A stretch of 64,000 nucleotides of DNA from Lantana camara (GCA_037501455.1 CM074860.1:41178501-41242500), one strand, 5' to 3'. Shown: positions 10,206-23,312, numbered from the stretch's first letter. The notes: generated from the letters alone by a model not told the origin. Numbers and translations: made by a program.

Positions 10206-10729
10206 AACCCACCCTAATGACGTTCAGCCAAGAACTAGAGAGTTTAACTCACTTGAATCACAATTCATTAAGAGTTGACTAAAAAAAAACGAAATACAAG
10301 GCTGGAATTTAAAGATGCATGCATGTGAATTCTAAGAGACAATTCAGAATTTAAAGAGACAAGCTATTCCCGCCTCTTTCATTTTAGGGTAAATAAAATG
10401 GGCTTAACCTAATCTAAATGCATGGAAAATAAATAAAATGATGGCCCAAAGTATAATATAATAGTTCAGGGCCAAATTACAATAAACTTAACACAATTTG
10501 GGCTTAAAATTTGATCACTAAAACGTTGAAACAAGGTGGGTTGGATCCAGCTGAATACTTGTCTTCTTGGAGCTCATCTTGAGTTATTTGGATCAAAAGA
10601 GATTGAACTTCTTCTTGCATTCTTTTGGACCGTGACCTTGTGATAGGTCCAACATAACTTGGTTCATCTTGAGTTGTGATCATATCTACATTTGGATCAA
10701 AGTGTGGCCTTGTCTTATGATTCACATCA
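10206..10729 (-). repeat. LTR start of fragment N, overlapping pol
   Basis: It aligns along its length with LTR-H (45062-45823): both hold the pol C-terminal codons, a segment with GGGCC words, GGCGGGAATAGCTTG and a CATGCATGCATCTTTA word. By comparison the LTR starts TGATGTGAATC at 10729, directly after the purine tract AAGAAGGGGAGGA (10742-10730). LTR-M enters at 10205. Confidence 0.65.
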
Positions 10730-11360
10730 TCCTCCCCTTCTTGAAAAGGATTCGACCTCGAATCCAAATCTGCCCCAAAAGGAGTTAAATCAGCTACATT
10801 AAAAGTTGCACTTACACTATACGTACCCGGAAGATCAATCTTGTATGCATTATCATTAATCCTCTCCAGCACTTTGAATGGTCCATCTCCCCTTGGATCA
10901 AGCTTGGACTTCCGTTGGTTATTGAATCTCTCATTCCTAAAATGCACCCAAACTAAATCACCTTTCTTGAAAACAACCTTCCTTCGTCCCTTGTTAGCAC
11001 GGATCATAGCTTGACTGTTTTTCTGGAGGATATGAAGCCGTGCATCTTCATGCATTTTCTTCACTCGTTCAGCCTTCTCTTTCCCATCTAAACTCACAAG
11101 CTCATTCATAGGCAAAGGAAGTAAATCGAGAGGGGTTTAAGGGTTAAATCCATACACAACTTCAAAAGGTGAAAAGGAAGTAGAAGAATGTATTGAACGA
11201 TTATAAGCAAATTTGACAAACGAAATACATTCAACCAAATTCTTTGAATATGTTTTAAAAACAACCCTTAAAAGAGTTCCCAAGGTTCTATCCACAACTT
11301 CCGTTTGAGGATGACAAGTGGTTGAAAACAACAACTTAGTTCCCAATTTTCCCAAAAGTG
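10504..11360 (-). pseudogene. Integrase C-terminal part of fragment N (Ty3/gypsy)
   Basis: The frame at 11412-11137 holds the end of the catalytic core ([40 protein letters not shown]), preceded near 11360 by unrelated sequence, so the element is truncated there. The usual DGQ before EVV is absent, a small in-frame deletion. After a stop at 11137 the next frame (11115-10504) holds FKKGDLVWVHFRNERF and DLPGTYSVSATFNVADLTPF, typical of a plant gypsy integrase tail. It ends in GPITRSRSKRMQEEV. No chromodomain is visible. The last 75 or so codons lie inside the element's own LTR. Confidence 0.85.
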
Positions 11361-13592
11361 CTCCCGGAAGAGCGTTGACGACCAAGAAGAAGCTAAATGG
11401 CAGAACCGACACCTCTCGAACTCAAATTTGAGACAAATAAACCCAAACTTATGACTTAGACTCGATCATGAACCAATTAGATGCACGGCGATGCAATGAA
11501 TGCAAGAAAATATCAAATGAGCATTTAAACGTTTACAAATTTCAGTTCACGTTTTTCCCTTCAATATCATAGCATAAATTTCATATTACGTAAAATTTGT
11601 ATCAAATGAATCCATAAAATAAATTCAAGACATTTGACATATAATATCACATATTCACATAGCATATAAGTCATAAACAATTAAAAGAAGGCATTAAAGA
11701 GCATGAAATAAAATACGAAAATCATGCACGTGAGATCGAATTAATCAAGATCATAACGTATATATAAACTTAATAAAATAATTACATATTTAAAATCAAA
11801 ATATATAGCATACATTACATTATATATAAAACATAAAATATAATATATATATATATATATATACACACACAATCACGAAGACACAAACCTATGCACAAAA
11901 TTACATTACAAAAACATGCCTGCACTCACGTTCAGAAAATCACCTTCACAAACCATGCATACATATTACACATATATATGTCATATATTTAACATATAAT
12001 ATATCACATACATATATGTAAACACCTTCACGTACACACACACACACACACACAACCCACATTACATAAATGCATGCATGCAAACACGTACATACAAGCA
12101 CACATTCATGCACAACCATGCATAAACATAACAACAAACCATGCACACAAGCACACAACAAAGAAGCAGGGGAAAAACTGCACCAATTTCTGTATAACAG
12201 TTCCCCGGCCGGGGACATGTTCTTTGCAAATTCTCCCCGCCCGGGGAGACACATTACAGAAGCAACAAACAGCAATAGCAGCAGGGTTCATCACCATGGA
12301 AACATAGCAGCAGCAATAGGGCAGTCATGGAGCAACAATCAAGGCAAAATAGCACAAAGAATGCAGCAAAACAGTCACACACACACGCAGCAGCAACGCA
12401 GCTGCAAAAGAACAGCAGTTCAGCAGCTCAAAACAGGGCAAGAAACAGGGTATACGCAGCAGCAATTAAGGTAGCAAATTGACAGCAAAAACAACTCAAA
12501 ATAACGCAGCAAAACAGCTCTTAAATTAGCACATAGCAGTGGCAAAACCGACAGCAACAAGGAAGAAAGAACGTCAACATATTTCATGCTTTTAAGCTTG
12601 TTAATCCCCTGTTTTCCTTCATAAATCACAGCAGCAACAAAAGGCTACGAGAAGAAGCAAATAACAGCAGCTAAGATCCTCAAATTCTGCTTGAAATCCC
12701 CATAAAACAACCACACACGCACATGACAGCACATATTCAAGAATTTCCAAGTTTAACCTAACTATTCCTCAAATATGGCATATTCATGGATTCTCTAACA
12801 TAAAATATGATTCATGTAAGGAAAAATGATCACAAGAACATGGAGATTAAGAATCATACCTTGATCTTGAAGAAGGAACAAAGAATCGGATGGATCGAAG
12901 CTCAAAAGGTAAGAAAATGGTGGTTTCCCTTTTCTTCTTCTTCTTGGAGCCTTTTTCTTCCTTCTTTGCAGGTTTGGTTTGAGACTCAGTAGTAAAAGCG
13001 AGGTAAGGGATGGCTTTGGTTGAGATTAAGTCAAAGAAATGATTAGGGATTAGGTTTGAAAGCTCAATCATAGGTCATAGGGTTGTTTTAGGGTACGTAT
13101 GGCTGAAATCTGCTTCGTCGGGGGTTGAAATGACATCAAAAAATTATGAAACTTATTCCATTGCGTCCGGGTCGTCGAAAGGAGTTGAACGCCAAGGATG
13201 GCACTCGAATCCAAGTGCCAGAGCTCAAGATATAAATTAAAACGTACACAAGGGTACTAAAATGACTCATTTTCCAAATGAGTCCAAAACTTTCAAGAAG
13301 TTGCAATTAAGTCCAAAGCCAAGTTTTCAATTAAGTCCAATAATTTTAAAGTCATACAATTACATACTTAAATCACGTATATCACATAATTCACGAAATT
13401 ATCATACTCGGGAATTAAATTCAAAATCGAAAAATTAATTACGAAAGTTAAAACGTGAAAATTAAACAATTAGAGCATATAAATCACTTAAACAATTAAT
13501 TCAACGTATAAATTAAATCAAGAGAAGAATTAAACGTCAGAAAAAGCTCTCGTAACGTCATACCTTGCTCGTCGGAGAGACGGGGTGTCACA
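11361..13592 (-). repeat. LTR-I, 5' and middle part of a Tekay-type LTR
   Basis: The minus strand starts TGTGACACCCCGTCTC at 13592 and proceeds through the usual regions: an AT-rich start, a gag-like pyrimidine stretch, the CAGCAG-rich segment (12290-12470), a palindrome pair (12202-12249), an AT-rich stretch with TA and CA microsatellites (11845-11870, 12036-12055), then the conserved block with GGTTCATGATCGAGTCTAAG. It stops at about 11360 at fragment N; the promoter and 3' third are missing. It interrupts the copia-like fragment at 13593. Confidence 0.8.
12202..12249 (-). repeat. Palindrome pair in LTR-I
   Basis: TCCCCGGCCGGGGA (12202-12215) and TCTCCCCGCCCGGGGAGA (12232-12249). Their centres are 32 bp apart. 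Confidence 0.9.
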
Positions 13593-13843
13593 CTAATCCT
13601 CACCTATGGAGTTAAGAACTTATTTCATGTGCCGTTCCCATAACGACAAAGTTCTTAACGGCCTCATCAGATTAGGGGAGTTCAGTACATGCAAAACACA
13701 GTCAACCCAAACAGACATAAATAAGCACATAAAGAAGTGATTGCCTATGAACAAAATCATTTCGTTTATTATTCAAAGACTATTTGTGATTTTACAAGGA
13801 AATAGTAAAGCCAAAAGCTACTTTAAGGGCACTATTCTTAACA
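13593..13843 (-). repeat. 5' fragment of a copia-like LTR
   Basis: The minus strand starts TGTTAAGAATAGTGCC at 13843. It matches, in inverted orientation, 16282-16530 and the minus strand of 22640-22881. It lies within the gag of element A and is broken by LTR-I at 13592. Assignment to Ty1/copia is only a guess from LTR style, because no internal domain is present. Confidence 0.75.
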
Positions 13844-14370
13844 CTTCTTACTTCCTCGGACCATGTATGCACCCGTTGAAGCTTGGAAGGCTTGTTGAAT
13901 TTTATCTTTACGATCTTGTATATAGCTTCGGACTTTGGGGCAATCTTTATCTGCTCCCGATCACTCAAGTTCAATATGAGATCGTCTATTTTCTTCAATT
14001 CTTGCTCGAGATCCAAAAATTCTTAGAATCTTCTAACCATCACGCTTGGAGGAATATAATTGTAGCAAAATTCCCGGGTAAGTATCTCCCAAGTGAGTTT
14101 TTTTTCGGATTCTTCTAATCTCGATCTTACTTCCTTCATCCATTTTGAAGCTCGGCGTTGAAATAAACGGCAAGTAAACTTCACTTTCTCTTGCGAGGTC
14201 CCCGGATAATTTTCCCAAATCTTTAGTATCTTGGATAACCATTCTTCGACCCTAAGTTCATCGCCTCCGAACCACTTCGGTGGATTAAACTCTTTAAATC
14301 TCTTGTAGACCGAAAAGCCTTATTTTTCTTGCCCTTCCTTTAATGTTGCATGTTGAGGTGGAAATGCCAT
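13844..14370 (-). pseudogene. Gag N-terminal part of element A (Tekay-type)
   Basis: It starts at the ATG of 14370 (MAFPPQHATLKEGQEK), about 190 nt after the primer site. After an early stop it reads FKEFNPPKWFGGDELRVEEW, then RRASKWMKEVRSRLEES, then LTREFCYNYIPPSV, the standard gag core also seen in elements D, F and J. A further stop lies at about 14022. The frame is cut at 13843 by the copia-like LTR. Confidence 0.85.
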
Positions 14371-14562
14371 CCTGAAAAAAGAAAATTGATTCCAAAATAT
14401 CGATGCGTCTGGGGTTTAGTGCATGTTCATGTGAACAATTAACACATATAATACAAATAATTCATGTAAAAGGGAGAATGAATGCAAACAAACACATAAT
14501 CCTGAGTCAAACGTCCTAGATAGACCCGACACGATGCTAGAGCTCCGGTTTTGCAACCAAGA

Positions 14563-14574
14563 ACTCTGATACCA
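14563..14574 (-). other. Primer-binding site of element A
   Basis: The minus strand reads TGGTATCAGAGT, one base from the initiator-Met primer site, 8 nt past the LTR end at 14583. Confidence 0.85.
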
Positions 14575-14582
14575 CTTTAGGA

Positions 14583-16281
14583 TGTAGCACCCCGGAGCAC
14601 AGAGCACTACATCCCCCCGCACCATAGCCCAACACGTGTAACAAAATGGGAACTTCGCACACGTATCAAACTACGGTGAACGGGAGGCAAACAAAATCTC
14701 TCCTATGCTAGGCGGTCTAGACCCTAATTCAGAGTGCAAAAAATAAATAAAGCAAATACGGAAGCACCAGGATACGAATATACAAACATAAATGCTTTCA
14801 TACTAGGCATAAAATAAACTAAGTTGTACATGCCATGCCCAACCCGGGCCAAATCAAATTCATATAAGTTCCACAGTTTGAAATTTAAAACATATCATAT
14901 ACATAATTCTGAAATTTCATAAATAAAGATACAAAGTATGCAAAGGACTTCACTAAGACTCGAACAACTCAAAAATAAAAGAGCACCACCTAGCACGAAC
15001 TGAAGACCTGCACCTGTAACTTAAAGAACAAAAATGGGGAAAAGAAAACAACGAGGAGGGGTCAGTCCTAACTACTGGTGAGGGGGCTAACACACGTACA
15101 CGTACATATACGTAAGAGCATAGTATATTAAAATTAAAGAGTTCATGAATCGGGGCGTGGTTTTTGCAAGCTAAAACATTTTATCCTGTGATAGTACTGA
15201 TAATAAAAAAGGGGTTTAAGGCCGAAGGCCAAAATCAACCAATTTTAGAAGTTAGAAGTCCACTCCCCGTTTCACGAACCAAAATTGGAATCAAAATCAA
15301 ACCAACTCGGCGAGAATGAGTTCTAACCAACTTACTCCTTTCATAATCAAAATCGAAGTCAAAATACAAACAAAGTTCTAAATCAATCCACATTTTCCAG
15401 TTGGGGATGAGGAAACGCTCCCTCAACCCTGATCTCTCGTCATAAGTTTGGAGTCGGGGGATCCTACCCGATCCACCGACGGGGCTACCATCAGCCAAAA
15501 AGAAACATGCCTTCCCCTCGGCCTCCCAAGGTTGGGCTAAGTCTCCCAAAGGGGAGTTGTGTTGATTAGAGAGCTCGGCGACCCCACGGCCGACCCGTGA
15601 TCACATACCAATTCTCCAGGGCCCAATTTATAATTCATAAGTCATAAGATCTGAATTTTTGAAATTTCTGAATGTTACGAAATCATATTTCAAAGTCCAA
15701 AGCTTACTAGTTCAAAAATCACACAGACCAACCCTTTTCAAATCAAACAGACAAAAATATAGGTTACGTATATATATAAAAGCGTTGTCAAATGATTCAT
15801 AACAAAACGGGCCAATTCACACCAAATACTAATCAAACACGTATTTACATAAATATATATGTATATGTAAGTTGCATGCGGGCTTAAAATACAGGCCGGG
15901 TTATAGGTCGTATCAACTAAAAGAAGAAAACCTCACCTTGTCGACCAAACCGAAACACTTCTAAAACACCTCCCCATCACCCACGGAACAAACCTAAGGA
16001 CAAATCAAAGAGCAAATGATGAACTTAGACTCAATATGAACCAATTGAACGCTTGGCAAATGCATATAGATGCTAATGATGCATGTTGAACGCAATGTGA
16101 TAGCACTTCGGTCATATAATGCCATATTAAATCATATCGGATCATAAGTCACCTATTTCACGTTAAACAAATTCACAAACTCCACATAACGAACATGACA
16201 CGTCATATAACATGTTAGCAAATCATCATATCACAAAAGAATCAAAGTGGTAACACACGAGGTAAGGAAACAAGGTATTCA
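14583..16281 (-). repeat. LTR-A, 3' part of the 5' LTR of element A
   Basis: It ends GGGGTGCTACA at 14583 next to the primer site and carries the Tekay-type tail (CGCCTAGCATAGG, GTTCACCG, GCGGGGGG). The TATA region and a decayed start-site hairpin (CAGT...ACTG) lie at about 15062-15120. The 5' part is cut by the copia-like LTR at 16282 (presumed target copy ATTCA, 16277-16281). The remainder must lie beyond the right edge, so formally everything from 16282 onward is nested in this LTR. Confidence 0.8.
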
Positions 16282-16749
16282 TGTTAGGAATAGTGCCGTT
16301 AAAGTAGCTTTTGGCCTTACTATTTCCTTGTAAAATCACAAACAGTCTTTGAATAATAAACGAAATGATTTTGTTCATAGGCAGTCACTTCTTTATGTGT
16401 TTATTTATGTCTCTTTAGGTTGACTGTGTTTTGCATGTACCGAACTCCCCTAATCCGATGAGTCCGTTAAGAACTTTATCGTTATGGGAACGACACATGA
16501 AACAAGTTCTTAACTCCATAGGCGAGGATTAGAAACTTCTCAAAGTCAATAAGTCCGACAGACGGTGGGAGTGTCGACCTTGACTTTGTTGAGACTTGCT
16601 TATGTGATTATGTCCTTTTGAAGGATCACTCAGTTTCATGGAGTGATAAGTGCATACGTTGATGCATTCATAATACATAAGGGTGATTGTTACAAGAACT
16701 TCATCACTGAGATGTCCCGCGTGAGAACATTCTTGAATGGGAAAGGAAG
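16282..16749 (+). repeat. Copia-like LTR, left part
   Basis: It starts TGTTAGGAATAGTGCC at 16282. It continues, after LTR-B, at 23313: both halves match the minus strand of the complete LTR at 20822-22881 in the right order. GGAAG at 16745-16749 is the target copy for LTR-B. Confidence 0.85.
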
Positions 16750-19161
16750 TGTAGCGCCCAAGCACGAGACACCACATCTCCCGCACCGAGACCCGACCCG
16801 TATATGAAATGGGAAGTCCATACACGTGCCAAGTCATGGGGAACGGGGAATCATTCACTCGCTATGCTAGGCGGATCTAGATCCTCGAGACCATATAAGC
16901 ACTTCAACAAAATAAAAGCATAAGCGAAAGCAGTTCGTATAATCTAACACAGAATAAACAATAAGTGACGGGTTCAACTAGCATAAATTCCTAGTCCCGA
17001 AAATTCAAACATAAATCATAAATCAAAATCATACTACACGGGTTCAATATACCCCTAGAAGCCTGTCCCGAATCAATACAACATGATCATAATCATTCAT
17101 ACATTCGTCATATAACTTAATCAATTTACAATGCGTGTGAAGTAACTCTGACTTAACCCACAACTTGATAGACTCGAAATCCCGCATAGCACTCTAAACC
17201 TGCAAGAAAGCTGAAAACAATCCGGGTTCAGTCTATAAGAGACTGGTGGGTATAAAAATAGGGCTTAATACGATAATAGTACAGAATTTAAACACATACA
17301 CATGCAAGCTATAATACCGGGTGAGGTTTTGAAACATTTCCTAAGTGGGCAAAAATAAATAAAACAACATGCGGGATTACAACAATCAATTTTTATATTC
17401 ATTCTTTCATTAGGCCAATACGTGAGCCCAACGAGTGGGCAAATTCTCCGACCTTCTCCTCGTTTGTGCATTAACCATCCATTCATTCATTGGTGATCAC
17501 ACAACAATTATTCATTCGTTTATAATCAATCATTCATAATCATTCAATTCATTATCATTATCACACATAATCATTTATTCCTTTTTTCTCAGGTTAGTGG
17601 ACGGACTCGGCCAAAGACCCATCCACCCAATCATTGTGGCCAGTGAGGTTCATGAATCCCCAAAGGCCCGATTCCCATACCTCGCTAACCTCGTAGCGAG
17701 GGTCGGTATCACCTTCATGCGCTGGAACGTGTGCATAGGTTCACCGTCAGTCCATGTTTCCCCGGATAGCCACATACACATCGCTCCAGGGCCCCCATTC
17801 AGTGCATTAGATCATGTCTAGCCAAAACATTAGGTTGTGGGTTCAATAGATAAGAAAAGGACTTTAACGTGAAATCAATGACTCCTCATTAACTAATAGA
17901 AGAGAAACCCACCAGTTAAACCTTACCGAACCAAAATCAAGAAGAAAGGAAAACTTGAAAGTAGCCTATGAACCCGATAGATCTCTGCCCTGGAGAAAAC
18001 TGTACAAAAAGACAATACGGAGCATATGTGAGACTCAAGACTCCAAATGAACCACATATGGCGCACGGTAATGAATTAACATGATAAGACATGCATGAGC
18101 AATAACAATATGCTAATAAGATGTTCATGTCACAAATAATGCCACTTAGTCACATAAAGAAGCCTTTCATTCATTACACGAGTAAATCGTGTTTGTCCAT
18201 TATCATTCGTTCAATTCATAACAAATCATAATACTTGTTAACAATTTGTAGAAATCAATTCAAGATGAAAGGAATCCATTAAACACATGAAGGTAACAAT
18301 AGTTGCAAGAAGGTCATATTAGAACAAATATAAAATATCATACCAATAATTCAAGAATCCAATTCATAATCACTCAAATGAACTCATATCAAAGCATATG
18401 ATAGTTTACATTAGGAATTCTTAAAGTTAAAGTTCATATAAGGGGCAACGAATACAAAGGAAGCGAAACAAGGTAACATATAAAAGCATAAGAGTTCATA
18501 ATTCAAAAACGAGCATTCCAATTAGGACATAAATTTAAAATATACAACCTAGCACATAATATAACATCTTAACTAAGCATATGAATCAATTATAGGTGAA
18601 CACATAGGGAATACATTGGTAACAAGAGGAGTCATCACATTATAGCACTTAAACGTTTAGGCATATATTTCACGTTTGTTCAACACAAATCAAGTCATAA
18701 AGTTCATAAGCATATCCTAGCATAATCCATTAATATCATAAATACAATTTTGAGGCACAAGACATCAATTAAAACACATACGAAAGTCAAGGGGGTGAAA
18801 GGAACACAAGAAGATGGATTTTGGCAAAAGTTGACAGTTTTTCGAAAATGCACAAGCTTTAGAAAATTGAAGATATATCGAGTTCTACAAGTTGGAATTA
18901 ATTTTTGTTTGTTGGAAATGAAACTATACACATAGAGCTTCTCAATGGTATAAGGCACGAATTATGATTCAAAGCGAGGTGAAAATGGCGTAGGTTTGAA
19001 GTTGGACCAATGCAGATTTTCGGCGAAGTGGCGACACAATTTTCAAACGATCATATCTCACAAACCACAATGAAGTTTAAGGTGATTTCAATTGGAGAAT
19101 GTTCTAGACTTCAAGAGTTTTCATGGTTCAAAATTCAGGCCAATCGGAGCTCAAACAAAGT

Positions 19162-19285
19162 CAACACGGCCGTGTCAAAATTGGCCTGGAAGCTGACAAG
19201 GCCATGTCGGAATTAAAAAAATTCCAACTCGATGCATTGACCCGACCGTGTTGGAAATGAACTGATTTGGACATGGCCGTGTTGG
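19162..19285 (-). repeat. Palindrome cluster in LTR-B, two pairs
   Basis: Palindromes with a CGGCCG-like core centred at 19169.5 (AACACGGCCGTGTC), 19201.5 (GACAAGGCCATGTC), 19245.5 (decayed) and 19276.5 (GACATGGCCGTGTT). Spacings are 32, 44 and 31 bp. Confidence 0.85.
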
Positions 19286-19739
19286 GTCATCTTCTCCAAA
19301 AAACAATGGCCAAGGAGCAAGGGTTCGAAGGGCAATGTTCCAAAACCGCCCCAAATCATATCCGAATCAATTCATACACTAATATACTTCAAAATACACC
19401 ACAATACACATATATGGACACATTTCATCACCAAATCTTCATTCAATCCACCATTCACAATTATATATACACACATATATATACACATATACACACATAT
19501 ACATATATTCATATATACCTTGGAAGAGAGAAGGATAAGAGAAAGATTGGAGCTTGATTCTTGTCTTAAAACTTGATGGAATTTCCTTGCTTCCTTGTCT
19601 CTTGCTTGGGGCTCGATTTGGGAAGGGAAGGGGTAAAGGGTTTGGAGTGTCTCTTGGAAGAGAAAGGGGAAGAAGAAAAATGAATGAAGAGAGAGGGGGA
19701 AATGTCGTGTAATACAAGAGGGAAAAAGGGGAAAATTGT

Positions 19740-22700
19740 TGTAACATCCCGTTCGTTCGACGTATAAGGTATGCCACGTTTCAACCGTTTTATGTGTTTA
19801 ATTTTGTGATTTTATGTTTTTCGTGGCCTATTTTGAACTCTTTTAGAGTTTAGGGTCTGTTTGTAATTTTTTCTTTTTAAGGGTTTTTCGGTCACTGCTC
19901 GTTCGATCGAGATTTTGACCTCTTTGACCCCTTTAACGCACTCGGGGCGTTGAGTATTACTCTTGTGCATGAGCATCGGGATGTGGGTAAGGAGCCTCGC
20001 GACGCCGAGTATTACGCCTGTGCACATTTTGCCTCTTGTTTGAAGGTTTGACTCTGCTTTGCTTGGGCCCCAGTGATTATGGGTAAGGAGCCTCGGGGCA
20101 CCGAGTATTACTCCTGTGCACATTTCCCCTTTTTTGTGTGAAGGTTCGCTTTATGTGTTTGTTTCCGTTAAGTTAGTTTGTTACGAAATTGTTCGTGAAA
20201 CGGGAGTGGATTCTTAATTAATAAAATTTGGTTGTTTTGGCCTTTGGCCTAACTCTTTTACTCCCTATATCTATTATCACGTGCGAAAATGTTTTAGAAT
20301 GCAAAAACCACGCCCCGGTTCCTGAACTTACAACTTGATATTTGTTGTGCTCCGTATAGGTATGTACGCGTGCATGTGTAGCCCCTCACTCGATCTTTGG
20401 ACTGACCCCTCCCTCTTTATGTTTTAGTTGCAGGTTCAGGTTCTTAGAGTTCGAGCTAGGTGGCTTTGTGTCCTGTCTGTTGAGTCGATGTCAGTCTGTT
20501 TGATTTTTGTTAAGTGCTTTGTTCCGAATTATATATGAAAATTATGTATATGGTATGTTCTGTACAGGATTATGATTATGCTTCGAATATATGAATTTTT
20601 GGGACAGGTTAGGACAGGTTTCCTTGTTTAGTTGAACCTGTTGAGTTGATCTTGATTTACTTTCAAGAATATATGAACTATGATTGTTGACTGAAGTTTT
20701 TGATAATTCGTATTTTGTATCGCTTCCGCATTCTTGTTTCACATATTTTCATTTGTACAAGGTTTAGGTACCGCCTAGCTTAGGTTGGATTTTCATTTGT
20801 CACCCGTTCGTTGTGATTTGGTGTTCGAAAATATCAGAGTAAATGCAGCGGAAGTTTAAATTTTTTTCCAAAAGTAGATCTAAAAACTTGCAATGTTCGT
20901 ATCGTAATGTTAGGACTCAGGAAGCTTACATGAATTGTAGCTTTCTTGAAACATATTGAGCCGCCATCAAACGTTCTTCATGCGGCATGAAAATCCCCGT
21001 TTCTTGATTCTTTCTTCGAAATTCCAAAGTAGAAATCCTCTAGAGTATTAATCCACACCAACCCAGATTCAAATCATGTTAGTGAGTATGCTAGTACTGT
21101 AACATTCGTATTAAAGAAACAGAAACGAGAGAGAATTCCATGAAGGTTGGACGTGATTCTCCAAATCACGTGTAAGTCAAAAATCGAGCCCCCTTAGTCC
21201 CTTTTATAGTGAAGGGTTCGAAACCCTAGTCTTGTAGGACAGGGTCTCCTACTTTGACTTTTCTTCCAGTCTTTCTTTCTCTCCAAGTAAATAATATCTT
21301 ATCTAAAATAAGATATTTATTTTATAAGAAAAAGAGCTCCTAACTAATTTAGAAATATTTAATTATTCTAGCAATAATTAAATATCTTATCCTAATACTT
21401 TATTATTAGAATGATAAAATAGAAGATATTTATTTATTTATTTATTCTAATCAAATTAGAACAACTAAATAATTAAATACTTATAATTAATTCTCAAATT
21501 AATTCCATCAAGGACTTTAGAATTAATTCACTAATTAATTCTAACGGGCTAAAATTAATTCTCCAATTAATTTTATTTCGGCTATATAATTAATTCTCCA
21601 ATTAATTATATCTTGGCTTTATAATTAATTCACTAATTAATTATATTTGGGCTTGATAATTAATGCTCTAATTAATTAACACATGATCCAATTTCTTAAA
21701 TGGATCACACATCCCAAACAATGCTCTCGATCCACACGTGTACTTTACATTGTGGTCTCGTTTCGATCAACTATTTGATCTTTCCATAATACCCTTTGAA
21801 CTCGGTATTTGTGTGTGACCCTCTAGGTTCAATTTCAGTTAGCAGTGAACCTAATTAATTAATACACTTTATTAATTAATTACCTCACAGATCACACGAC
21901 CATAGTCTAGCAACAAGTGTGTGACCCCTACCCGAAATGTGAATGTATATTCGAAAGAACCTTTCAGTCAATGACATCATGTGGGATACGATCCTCCTAC
22001 CATCCTATCTCTCGATTAAGATCTAGGGCATGGGAATATAGAGAGCCCTACTAACCTTAGTCTTAAAACAAAGTTCACTTCATATTCCATTTGATCTCAA
22101 TCCAAGAAAACCCCATTTTCTTGATGTCTTGATCTAACCACCTTGCGCAAGGATTTTAGGATGGAATCATGAATGACTTGTGTAATAAGAGATCATCTTG
22201 CCTACAACAAGTGTAGGTCCTTTATTGATTCCAACAATTCTCATATGCCACTTGTGTAACCCCAACATAGGCCGTGGTTCAGGTGTCTATATGGCGACCC
22301 CCTTTTGAGCCTATATCAAGTTAGCTCATATGAGACAATGTGGAATCTCAAGTCTAAGGATTAATTCCTTACGTCATTGACATGTGAGATATTTCCTAAT
22401 CTGGAAGTTTCAGGAAACTTCCCTTCCCATTTAGGAATCTTTTCACGCGGGGCACTCTCAGTGAACTTGTTCTTACAACAAGCACCTTTATGTATTGTGT
22501 ATGAATCAACTTATGCACTTTTCACCCCATGAAACAGGATGACCCTTCTTAAGGACACAACTACACAAGCAAGTCTCAACAGAGGCAAAGTCGACACTCC
22601 CACTGTCTGTCGGCCTCATTGACTTGGAGAAGTTTCTAATCCTCGCCTATAGAGTTAAGAACTTGTTTCATGTGTCATTCTCATAATGACAAAGTTCTTG

Positions 22701-22966
22701 ACGGCCTCATCGGATTAGGGGAGTTCTAGATATGCACACGTAATGGAAACACACAAAACACGTATTGGCACATAAGAAGTGTTCGCCTGTGATTATTATC
22801 ATTCGTATATTATTCAAAGATTGTCTGTGATATAGGGAAAGTCCCAAAGCATACAAGCTTTCTAGGGAACTATTCCTAACCTTTGGTGCGTGTACGGACT
22901 TCCCATTTCGTACACGTGTCGGGTCATAGTGCGGGGGTGTGGTGCCCCACCGCTTGGGGTGCTACA
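19740..22966 (+). repeat. Solo LTR-C (about 1.16 kb), with nested copia-like solo LTR
   Basis: It starts TGTAACATCCCGTTCG at 19740 and ends GGGGTGCTACA at 22966. The flanks are ATTGT (19735-19739) and ATTGC (22967-22971), a target duplication with one C-to-T change. The copia-like solo LTR sits at 20822-22881. LTR-C holds three imperfect copies of a motif with GAGTATTAC.CCTGTGCA (near 19950, 20010 and 20105) and a start-site hairpin near 20390. Confidence 0.88.
20822..22881 (-). repeat. Solo copia-like LTR (2060 bp)
   Basis: It is flanked by TTTGG on both sides (20817-20821, 22882-22886); removing it restores LTR-C exactly. The minus strand reads GTTAGGAATAGTTCCC at its start and ends TTTTCGAACA. 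The first base of the expected TG is changed. It has a TATAAAAGGG box near 21205 and an array of six or so imperfect 40-bp units with ATTAATTCTCCAATTAATT-like words (21480-21680). It contains no coding sequence. It is the complete reference for the fragments at 13593-13843, 16282-16749 and 23313-23530. Superfamily is uncertain. Confidence 0.88.
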
Positions 22967-23312
22967 ATTGCACTTTGGTCCCTCAACAATTAAGTGCATC
23001 AATTAAGGCCCCAAGGTTTGGCAGAATAGCAATTGGGTCAAATTTCAAGGTTCGGTTGAGTCCAAGGATTTCATATAAGATCAAATACATACATAATCAA
23101 AATAAAACATTTAAATAGCAAGTAAACATATTAAAATCGGGTTTAAGTAACAAAATCAATTAAATCATGTTGGTTACATAATAGCAATTAGTTCACGAAA
23201 TTAATAAATTAAACATTCAATTAGCAATTAAAACATAATTAAATCACGTAACACTCGGCCTAAACCCACTCGTGACGTCATATCTGACTTGTCGAGAAAT
23301 CGGGCCATTACA

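Larger units (their letters stand above)
16750..23312 (-). repeat. Solo LTR-B (about 3.3 kb of its own sequence), with nested LTR-C
   Basis: The minus strand starts TGTAATGGCCCGATTTC at 23312 and ends GGGCGCTACA at 16750. It is flanked by GGAAG on both sides (16745-16749, 23313-23317), a perfect 5-bp target duplication, so it is a solo LTR left by recombination between the two LTRs. LTR-C is inserted at 19740-22966. It contains a palindrome cluster (19162-19285), the start-site hairpin CAGTCT-ATAAG-AGACTG (17229-17245) and a CA/TA microsatellite near 19460-19510. Frames predicted in it are short and unsupported. Confidence 0.92.

Noticed and set aside
11946..12629. Several ORFs around CA repeats and CAGCAG stretches
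   Set aside because: Low-complexity translations of microsatellites in LTR-I, with frames open on both strands.
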